From Eggerthellaceae bacterium (lineage in GTDB: Bacteria > Actinomycetota > Coriobacteriia > Coriobacteriales > Eggerthellaceae), in assembly GCA_017559045.1 (NCBI GenBank), contig JAFYTB010000275.1, forward strand, positions 1-11,667: a stretch of 11,667 nt of DNA, in the 5' to 3' direction. Every line of letters begins with the position of its first letter. Position 1 is the stretch's first letter. The notes under the pieces were generated by a model. It saw nothing but the letters and a program-made list of their open reading frames with translations, did no database searches and was not told where the DNA came from. The translations under genes were made by a program, and so were the position numbers. Shown here in pieces: positions 6,527 to 11,667 of this stretch.

Positions 6527-7999
6527 CTACATATTGCGCAGGAACGCCTCGTAACCCTTGCGCGCCTCGTAGATGTCGGCCTTGCTGGTGACCTCCCACG
6601 GCGCATGCATGGAAAGCACGGCCACGCCCGAGTCAATCACGTTCATGCCATACTTTGCAGGAATATAGGCGATCGTTCCGCCACCACCCACATCGACGCG
6701 ACCAAGCTCAGCCGTCTGGAACTGCACGCCGGCATCGTCCATCACGCGGCGAAGGCTTGCCACGTACTCGGCGCTCGCATCGTTGCTGCCGCTCTTGCCA
6801 CGTGCGCCCGTGTACTTGTTGAACACAAGGCCCTTACCCAGGAATGCGGAGTTCTTCGCTTCGAAGACACTCGCATAGGCAGGGTCGTAACCTGCGGAAA
6901 CATCCGAAGACAGCATGTTGGAAGCAGCCAACGCGCGACGCAGGGCCAGGTCGCCAACCTCGCCAGCCAGATCCATGATCTCGGCGATCACATTCTCGAA
7001 GAACATGGAAGCCATACCCGTAGCGCCAACGCTGCCAATCTCCTCCTTGTCAACGAGGATGGTCACTGCCGTCTTTGCCGGAGGCTGCTCGTCAGCCGCA
7101 AGCGCAAGCTGAGCAACCAGCGAAGTGTACGAGCAAACGCGGTCGTCCTGTCCGTAGCCAATGACCATGCTGCGGTCAAAGCCCAGGTCACGAGCGCGAC
7201 CAGCGGGGACAACCTCGAGCTCGGCAGAAAGGAAGTCCTCTTCCTCAATGCCGTACTTTTCCTTCAGAAGCTCAAGCACCATCGCCTTAACCGGCTCCTT
7301 AGGCTGTGCAGCAGCAGGGCTGGCTTCGGAGGCAGCTTCCTGGGCGCCATCTTCCTCAGTGCCCAAAGCCGTTTGCTCAGCAGGAGCAGCACCCGCGGGC
7401 CTGTTGCCTACGAGAAGATCGAGGTCCTCGCCCTCGACAACCTTCGCGCCGCTCTTCTCCATCTGCTGCGCACCCAGATGAGGGAGCAGATCGGTGATGC
7501 AGAACACGGGATCAGAAGGATCTTCGCCGATGTTGATCTCGACGACCGAACCATCCTTCTTGGCCACCACACCGTGCAGGGCAAGCGGAAGCGCAACCCA
7601 CTGGTAGTTCTTGATGCCGCCGTAATAATGCGTGTCGAGCAGGGCAAATCCATTGCTCTCGTACAGAGGGTTCTGCTTCAGGTCAAGTCGCGGGGAGTCG
7701 ATATGCGCGCCGAGAATGTTCATGCCCTCCGCAAAGGGACGCTCGCCAACATGCACGAGCATCAGCGCCTTGCCATGAGCCTGAGCCCACAGCTTGTCGC
7801 CCGGAACAAGCTTGCGACCAGCGGAAATAGCCTCGATCAACGGCTGATAGCCAGCAGCTTCAGCCAGCTTCACGGCAGACGCAGCGCACTCTCGCTCGGT
7901 CTTGTTATCCGAAATGTAGTCAATGTAGTCGGCAGCCAACTGCTGAAGCTCAGCAAGAGCCTGCTCGTCGTATTTCTTCCAAGCGATCTCACGTTCCAT
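6527..7999 (-). CDS. M18-family zinc aminopeptidase
   Basis: This is a predicted cytosolic metallopeptidase that removes N-terminal residues from peptides; the family includes aspartyl aminopeptidases. Two-metal ligands of the family are visible: AHIDSPRLD (H99, D101), the DD of GYGQDDR (285-286), DKEEIGS (E319, E320), SSDVSAG (D366) and MHAPWE (H465). The protein has 490 residues, somewhat longer than typical members, because of an Ala/Glu/Pro-rich insert at about 201-236 in the lid region. Two ATGs compete. The one at 7997-7999 is chosen because GGAGG lies six bases upstream. The ATG at 8003-8005 would directly abut that site. It is monocistronic and divergent from rubrerythrin. The preferred residue of the substrate cannot be told. 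Confidence 0.92.
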   Translation of the reverse strand: MEREIAWKKYDEQALAELQQLAADYIDYISDNKTERECAASAVKLAEAAGYQPLIEAISAGRKLVPGDKLWAQAHGKALMLVHVGERPFAEGMNILGAHIDSPRLDLKQNPLYESNGFALLDTHYYGGIKNYQWVALPLALHGVVAKKDGSVVEINIGEDPSDPVFCITDLLPHLGAQQMEKSGAKVVEGEDLDLLVGNRPAGAAPAEQTALGTEEDGAQEAASEASPAAAQPKEPVKAMVLELLKEKYGIEEEDFLSAELEVVPAGRARDLGFDRSMVIGYGQDDRVCSYTSLVAQLALAADEQPPAKTAVTILVDKEEIGSVGATGMASMFFENVIAEIMDLAGEVGDLALRRALAASNMLSSDVSAGYDPAYASVFEAKNSAFLGKGLVFNKYTGARGKSGSNDASAEYVASLRRVMDDAGVQFQTAELGRVDVGGGGTIAYIPAKYGMNVIDSGVAVLSMHAPWEVTSKADIYEARKGYEAFLRNM

Positions 8000-8027
8000 G
8001 GTCATCCTCCATCAGGTCAGATCATTC

Positions 8028-8042
8028 GGCCAAGCCTTGGCC
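8028..8042. promoter_or_regulatory. 15-base palindrome upstream of the aminopeptidase gene
   Basis: GGCCAAG and CTTGGCC flank a single central base, giving a near-perfect palindrome 29-43 bases before the aminopeptidase ATG, in its expected leader or promoter zone. The odd-length symmetric form suits a dimeric regulator, but no promoter could be placed with confidence for this gene. Function unknown. Confidence 0.35.
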
Positions 8043-8070
8043 TTGCTCATCGTTCATACGAAAATACCAT

Positions 8071-8112
8071 GGTGACAGATGCGCGTCACCCCCATGAAAC
8101 GATTCGGTGACA
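8071..8112. promoter_or_regulatory. GGTGAC repeats upstream of rubrerythrin
   Basis: GGTGAC (8071-8076) and GTCACC (8085-8090) form a perfect 6-base inverted repeat with an 8-base spacer. A third copy, GGTGACA, is at 8106-8112, exactly 35 bases after the first and in the region where a -35 box would lie. The layout suits a DNA-binding regulator of the rubrerythrin promoter and possibly also of the divergent aminopeptidase. The half-site GTGAC is loosely like CRP/FNR or Rex half-sites, but the spacing differs from all of them. Confidence 0.45.
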
Positions 8113-8122
8113 AACCTTCGCC

Positions 8123-8128
8123 TATAAT
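8123..8128 (+). promoter_or_regulatory. Consensus -10 box of the rubrerythrin promoter
   Basis: TATAAT is a perfect -10 hexamer 83 bases before the rubrerythrin ATG, placing the transcript start near 8135. No -35 hexamer is found at 16-18 bases upstream, which suggests that an activator compensates. The GGTGAC copies lie in suitable places. Confidence 0.65.
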
Positions 8129-8136
8129 GCAAAAAC

Positions 8137-8214
8137 ATGAAATCGCAGCGACCATGGAACCTATCCGGCTTCCATACGCCGCAAAGATTTGACCCAGAAA
8201 AGGAGGGGCCATGA
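8137..8214 (+). CDS. Possible 25-codon leader ORF overlapping the rubrerythrin start
   Basis: An ATG at 8137 opens a 25-codon frame beginning MKSQRPWNLSGF. It ends in a TGA at 8212-8214 that overlaps the rubrerythrin ATG as ATGA. The ATG lies nine bases after the -10 box, so the transcript may begin at or within two bases of it and be translated without a leader. The rubrerythrin binding site AAGGAGG lies inside this frame, so its translation would affect rubrerythrin initiation. An open frame of this length can occur by chance, and there is no binding site of its own. Confidence 0.3.
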   Translation: MKSQRPWNLSGFHTPQRFDPEKEGP

Positions 8215-8819
8215 AGGTCCGTGCAACCATCCCCAACCACGAGAACGCCACCAACTTCAGCATCGCTGCTGGCAGCACCACCGCTGTGGGCACCACGCTC
8301 GAGAACCTGAAGGCTGCTGTTTGCGGCGAGACCGGCGCATCCGCTAAGTACACCGCCTACGCTGCTGCCGCTAAGGAGCAGGGTTACAACCAGATCGCTC
8401 GCCTGTTCGAGGCAACCGCTGCTGCTGAGCAGATCCACATCGGCATGGAGGCAGCCCTCATCGTTGCTGCTGAGCCCGAGTACGTAAAGCCCGAGCCGCC
8501 CGCCGTCGAGGGTATCGCAACCGACCTCAACCTCATCTCCGGTGCTCTGGGCGAGATCTACGAGACCTCCGACATGTACCCGGCATTCATCGAGAAGGCC
8601 GTCGAAGAGGGCGAGACCAAGGCTGTTCAGGTCTTCACCCGCGCCAAGCTGGCCGAGGCTGTTCACGCCGAGCTGTACCTGGCTGCTTACAACGACATCG
8701 ACGCTGAGGACGATGACACCTTCTACCTGTGCCCCGTTTGCGGTTACATCCACAAGGGCGAGGACTTCGAGAAGTGCCCCATCTGCTTCGTGCCGAAGGC
8801 CAAGTTCCGCGCTTTCTAA
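8211..8819 (+). CDS. rbr: Rubrerythrin
   Basis: This is a cytosolic non-haem iron peroxidase that protects anaerobes by reducing hydrogen peroxide with electrons from reduced rubredoxin or ferredoxin partners. The ferritin-like four-helix domain carries the diiron ligands E40, E73-x-x-H76, E115, E118 and E149-x-x-H152. The C-terminal rubredoxin-like iron site is C174-x2-C177 and C189-x2-C192. The 202 residues match the family. The start has a textbook site, AAGGAGG, seven bases before the ATG. Codons such as GCT, CTG and GTT are used more often here than in the neighbours, as in highly expressed genes. It has its own promoter and terminator, so it is probably monocistronic. A 25-codon ORF may overlap its start. 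Confidence 0.96.
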   Translation: MKVRATIPNHENATNFSIAAGSTTAVGTTLENLKAAVCGETGASAKYTAYAAAAKEQGYNQIARLFEATAAAEQIHIGMEAALIVAAEPEYVKPEPPAVEGIATDLNLISGALGEIYETSDMYPAFIEKAVEEGETKAVQVFTRAKLAEAVHAELYLAAYNDIDAEDDDTFYLCPVCGYIHKGEDFEKCPICFVPKAKFRAF

Positions 8820-8850
8820 ATTCCAGAAAACGCAACTCGCATCAACCACA

Positions 8851-8881
8851 AAGGGCCGCTCGATTTCGAGCGGCCCTTTTT
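8851..8881 (+). terminator. Strong intrinsic terminator after rubrerythrin
   Basis: A 12-base perfect stem (8851-8862 with 8867-8878) rich in GC, with a 4-base loop, is followed by a T-run ending at 8881. It lies 31 bases after the rubrerythrin stop. On the minus strand the tail is only TTTGTGG, so it may act weakly on transcripts arriving from phoU. Confidence 0.92.
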
Positions 8882-8977
8882 CGTGTGGCATATAACGGCA
8901 GGAAAAGCCAAGGCATGGGGAGGCGTCAGAACCCGCGGCATCGCGCCGGCGCGCAATTCGCCCCGCCCCTCAGATGC

Positions 8978-9622
8978 CTAGCCTTCATGCTCTCCCGTAA
9001 TGGAGAACAGAACCCATTCTGCAATGTTGGTCGCGTGGTCTCCGATACGCTCGAAGTACTTTGCGATCATCAACAGGTCGAGCGCGAACTCACCGTCTTC
9101 GGGGTTAGCGGCGATCACGCCGATGAGGCCGTGCTTCACCTCGTCGAAGTAGCGGTCCACCCCATCGTCTGCAGCGATGACCGCCTCCGCGAGGGCGGCG
9201 TCCTGGGCCACGTAGGCGTCGACCGATCCGGTGACCATCTTGCTGGCAGCAGCTGCCATCTCGCGGATGTGAACGTGCTCGTCAGCCGTGCGCGATCCGA
9301 GATGGCCCACGATCTCCGCGATATCCTCGGCCTGGTCGCCGATTCGCTCCATGTCGGTGATCATCTTGAGCGCCGCCGAGATCTGACGCAGGTCGCGCGC
9401 CACCGGCTGCTGCTGGAGTAGCATCTTCAGGCAAAGCGCCTCGATGTCGCGCTCCTTGCGATCGATCTCCTCATCGATTGCCTTCACCTGCATGGCAAGC
9501 TCGGCGTCTCCGGCGACGAGCGCCTCGGCAACCGTGCCGATGGCCTGCTCGCAGAGAGCGCCCATGACGATGAGCTCCTCGTTGAGACGGGCGATCTGCC
9601 CGTCGAAGTTTGTGCGAACCAT
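8978..9622 (-). CDS. phoU: PhoU phosphate transport and signalling regulator
   Basis: This peripheral cytoplasmic protein links the Pst transporter to the phosphate-sensing kinase and restrains phosphate uptake when phosphate is plentiful. It has 214 residues, the normal size, all helical. It shows the two-fold repeat of the family: the metal-binding helix D90-x-E92-R-I-G-D96 with E99 and D100 in the first half, and E191-R-I-G-D195 with N199 in the second. It is last in the pst operon. Its ATG shares one base with the pstB stop (TAATG), so translation is likely coupled; AAGG lies upstream within pstB. No good terminator is seen after it. A 12-base GC palindrome lies in the 97 bases that separate it from the rubrerythrin terminator. 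Confidence 0.96.
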   Translation of the reverse strand: MVRTNFDGQIARLNEELIVMGALCEQAIGTVAEALVAGDAELAMQVKAIDEEIDRKERDIEALCLKMLLQQQPVARDLRQISAALKMITDMERIGDQAEDIAEIVGHLGSRTADEHVHIREMAAAASKMVTGSVDAYVAQDAALAEAVIAADDGVDRYFDEVKHGLIGVIAANPEDGEFALDLLMIAKYFERIGDHATNIAEWVLFSITGEHEG

Positions 9623-10374
9623 TATCCGAACCTTCCCGTGATGTAGTCCTCCGTGCGCTTGTCCTGCGGCATCGAGAACAGCTGCTCCGTCTTGCCGCTT
9701 TCCACGAGCTCTCCCATCAGGAAGAACGCCGTGTTGTCAGAAATGCGCAGCGCCTGCTGCATGTTGTGCGTCACGATGACGATGGTGTAGCGTTCCTTGA
9801 GAGAAGCGGCCAGCTCCTCAATCTTGAGCGTGGAGATGGGATCGAGCGCGCTCGTCGGCTCGTCCATGAGAAGCACCTGCGGCTCGACCGCCAGGGCGCG
9901 GGCGATGCAGAGCCTCTGCTGCTGGCCGCCGGAAAGACCCAGCGCGTTCTTCTTGAGGCGATCCTTCACCTCGTCCCAGATGGCCGCACCGCGAAGCGAG
10001 CGTTCGACGATCTCGTCAAGCTCGGCCTTGCCCTTAACGCCATGCGTACGCGGACCATAGGCGATGTTGTCGTAGATGCTCATCGGGAAAGGATTGGGGC
10101 TCTGGAACACCATGCCCACCTGACGCCTGAGCTCGTTGACGTCGACGGAGGGATCGAAGATGTCGGCATCGCGGTAGCGCACCTCGCCCTCCACGCGCAC
10201 GCTCGGGATGAGGTCGTTCATGCGGTTCAGGGTCTTGATGAAGGTGGACTTTCCGCAACCCGACGGGCCGATGAGCGCGGTGATCTCGTTCTCGGGGATA
10301 TCGAGGTTCACGCCCTTGAGCGCATGCGCGGAGCCGTACCAGAGGTTGAGGTCGCGCGCAGTCATGATGTTCAT
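9622..10374 (-). CDS. pstB: Phosphate ABC transporter ATP-binding protein PstB
   Basis: This cytoplasmic ATPase drives high-affinity phosphate import through PstC and PstA. It has 250 residues, the standard length. Motifs in order are Walker A GPSGCGKS (36-43), the PstB-type NRMND segment (50-54), Q-loop Q91 in FQSPNPFPMSI, signature LSGGQ (147-151), Walker B VLLMDE (167-172), D-loop SALD (175-178) and switch H203. All appear intact. The ATG at 10372-10374 follows the pstA stop with no gap. GAAGAG lies within pstA seven bases upstream, and a second ATG at codon 4 is possible. It overlaps phoU by one base at its end. Confidence 0.97.
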   Translation of the reverse strand: MNIMTARDLNLWYGSAHALKGVNLDIPENEITALIGPSGCGKSTFIKTLNRMNDLIPSVRVEGEVRYRDADIFDPSVDVNELRRQVGMVFQSPNPFPMSIYDNIAYGPRTHGVKGKAELDEIVERSLRGAAIWDEVKDRLKKNALGLSGGQQQRLCIARALAVEPQVLLMDEPTSALDPISTLKIEELAASLKERYTIVIVTHNMQQALRISDNTAFFLMGELVESGKTEQLFSMPQDKRTEDYITGRFG

Positions 10375-11262
10375 TTACAGACTCTTCTTTCTCTCGAAGT
10401 ATCTGCCCACGAGCGTGGCGCAGAGATTAATCGCAAATGTCAGCAAGATGAGGATGGCCGCGATGGCAAAGGCCACCTCGAACTCGCCCTGCTCCTTGGC
10501 GTACACGTAGAGGGCCACCGTGAGCGTCGCGCCGGCGCTGCCCAGGCCCTCGATGAAGCTGTTCGCCACGTGGGCGAACCCTGCGGTGAACAGGAGCGCG
10601 GCGGACTCGCCGACGATGCGGCCGACGGCGAGGATGCAGCCCGTGACGATGCCGTCGACGCAGTTGGGCAGAACCACCGTGCGGATGACGCGCCACTTGC
10701 CCGCTCCGAGGCCGAAGGCGCCCTCGCGGTAGCTGCGCGGCACGGTCTTGAGGCTCTCCTGCGTGGTTCGCATGATGGTGGGCAGGCTCATGATGACGAG
10801 CGTGAGCGCACCGGCCAGAAGCGAGGTCTGAAGGTCCAGGAACTGGCAGAAGAAGAGCATGCCCACGAGGCCGTAGATGATAGAGGGGATGCCGGAGAGC
10901 GTCTCGGCGGCGAACTCAACCATCGCGACCATCTTGCGGTTCGTCGCATACTCGGTGAGGTAGACCGCCGCGCCCACGCCGAGCGGAAGGACGATGGCGA
11001 GCGTCGCGAGGATGATGTAGAGCGTGTTGAGGATGTTGGGCAGAATACCGACGGAGTCGTTCAGATAGCTCGGGCTCGTCGAGAGCATCTCCCAGCTCAG
11101 ACCCGGCAGGCCCTTCGCCAGCACGTAGCCGACGATTCCCAGGACGAGGGCGGCGACCGCCGCCGTGGATGCGCCCATGGCGGCCTTCATCGCGAAGGCG
11201 TAGGCGCGGCGACCGGCACTCAGCTGAGCGTGGAGCGCATCGGTTCGTTCGATGCTTCGCAT
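10375..11262 (-). CDS. pstA: Phosphate ABC transporter permease PstA
   Basis: This is one of the two integral membrane subunits that form the phosphate channel. It has 295 residues with about six hydrophobic segments: near 32-50, 77-102, 122-141, 146-162, 200-220 and 262-285. Family marks include the conserved GVGAAVYLTEYA (95-106), LSGIPSIIYG (121-130) and the ATPase-docking EAA-type loop from Y177 to P198. The ATG at 11260-11262 has AAGGAGG six bases upstream, inside the end of pstC, and starts one base after the pstC stop. The N-terminal 25 residues are charged and cytoplasmic. Confidence 0.97.
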   Translation of the reverse strand: MRSIERTDALHAQLSAGRRAYAFAMKAAMGASTAAVAALVLGIVGYVLAKGLPGLSWEMLSTSPSYLNDSVGILPNILNTLYIILATLAIVLPLGVGAAVYLTEYATNRKMVAMVEFAAETLSGIPSIIYGLVGMLFFCQFLDLQTSLLAGALTLVIMSLPTIMRTTQESLKTVPRSYREGAFGLGAGKWRVIRTVVLPNCVDGIVTGCILAVGRIVGESAALLFTAGFAHVANSFIEGLGSAGATLTVALYVYAKEQGEFEVAFAIAAILILLTFAINLCATLVGRYFERKKSL

Positions 11263-11263
11263 G

Positions 11264-11667
11264 CTAGGCCTCCTTCCTTCCCTTGAGGAAGAAGCTCAAG
11301 GTAGCGTTGATGAGCATGATGAACAGGAACAGCACGAGGGCGATGGAGAACAGGGCCTCCTGCTGAAGACCGCTCGAGTAGGACATCTCGCTGGCGACCG
11401 CGGTGGTGAGGAAGCGGACGCTCTCGAAGAGGGAGGGCATGTTCGCCACGTTTCCCGACACCATCATGACGGCCATGGCCTCGCCGATGGCGCGCCCGAC
11501 GCCCAGCACGACGGCGGTTGCGATGCCGCTTCTCGCAGCGGGAACCGATACGCGGAACCAGGTCTCAACGGGGGTGGCGCCGAGTGCGAGGGATGCCTCC
11601 TCGTACTTTTGCGGCACGGCTTCGAGTGCGGTCATGGATACCTTGATGATGGAGGGGAGGATCATGA
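11264..11667 (-). CDS. pstC: Phosphate ABC transporter permease PstC (partial, C-terminal about 134 residues)
   Basis: Only the C-terminal part of this second phosphate permease is in the window; its start lies beyond the right edge. The apparent ATG at 11663-11665 is internal. The visible part begins in the membrane segment just before the EAA-type loop (KYEEASLALGA, then RVSVPAARSGI). It continues with the PstC-typical VLGVGRAIGEAMAV and ends in a final hydrophobic helix and a basic tail, FLKGRKEA. The stop codon is one base from the pstA start, showing one operon. The gene for PstS, the phosphate-binding protein, is expected upstream outside the window. Confidence 0.95.
   Translation of the reverse strand, partial: MILPSIIKVSMTALEAVPQKYEEASLALGATPVETWFRVSVPAARSGIATAVVLGVGRAIGEAMAVMMVSGNVANMPSLFESVRFLTTAVASEMSYSSGLQQEALFSIALVLFLFIMLINATLSFFLKGRKEA

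Noticed and set aside
8003..8005. First ATG of the aminopeptidase frame as start
   Set aside because: It directly touches the GGAGG site, leaving no spacing; the ATG two codons later has ideal spacing.
6605..8110. 501-codon plus-strand ORF across the aminopeptidase
   Set aside because: It is antisense to an intact M18 gene with all metal ligands; its composition is that of a shadow frame.
8022..8891. 289-codon minus-strand ORF opposite rubrerythrin
   Set aside because: Rubrerythrin on the plus strand has all ligands, a strong binding site and a terminator. The antisense frame is a codon-bias artefact.
8942..8953. Perfect 12-base palindrome CGCGCCGGCGCG after phoU
   Set aside because: It has no loop or U-tract to act as a terminator; GC-only palindromes of this size are not surprising in such DNA, and nothing ties it to a function.
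9610..11286. 558-codon plus-strand ORF across pstA and pstB
   Set aside because: It is antisense to clear pst genes and is full of Arg, His and Asp/Glu-rich low-complexity sequence with no motif. Codon bias of GC-rich genes leaves such frames open.

Overview
The window looks like chromosomal DNA of an anaerobic, moderately GC-rich bacterium, most plausibly an actinobacterium of the Coriobacteriia (Eggerthellaceae-like). This is inference. It rests on the codon use, on anaerobe-type proteins (rubrerythrin, a multi-cluster ferredoxin-like protein, a fused MobB-MobA) and on the strong GGAGG-type ribosome binding sites. No mobile element, CRISPR array, tRNA or rRNA was seen. Genes are densely packed and no gene-free stretch exceeds about 225 bases.

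Left part (1-2251, minus strand): a polar amino acid ABC importer. It runs from a lipoprotein binding protein (1251-2078) to a permease (385-1038) to an ATP-binding subunit (start at 284, running off the left edge). A GC-rich hairpin and a candidate internal promoter lie between the binding protein gene and the permease gene. This suggests that the binding protein is made in excess and that the membrane subunits have a second transcription start.

Centre-left (2252-4763, minus): a two-gene operon. The first gene is a MobB-MobA fusion that makes the guanine dinucleotide form of the molybdenum cofactor. Ten bases later comes a four-cluster iron-sulfur protein whose middle part resembles MvhD-type electron-transfer domains. 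The pairing points to support of molybdo- or tungsto-enzyme metabolism.

Centre (4988-6444, plus): a SpoU/TrmH-family RNA 2'-O-methyltransferase, then 11 bases later a small class I SAM-dependent methyltransferase. The convergent gap at 6445-6526 holds a short degenerate tandem repeat. An M18-family aminopeptidase follows on the minus strand (6527-7999).

Centre-right (8000-8900): a 211-base divergent region between the aminopeptidase and rubrerythrin. It carries GGTGAC repeats, a perfect TATAAT box and a possible 25-codon leader ORF that overlaps the rubrerythrin start codon. Rubrerythrin (8211-8819, plus) ends at a strong intrinsic terminator.

Right part (8978-11667, minus): the high-affinity phosphate uptake cluster pstC (partial), pstA, pstB, phoU. 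Its genes touch or nearly touch (1-base overlap, zero gap, 1-base gap), as expected of one tightly coupled operon. pstS would lie beyond the right edge.

Most of the window is recognisable housekeeping or transport. The points most worth a second look are the MobBA plus four-cluster Fe-S pair, the architecture of the rubrerythrin promoter and leader, and the inverted repeat lying over the promoter of the amino acid transporter.
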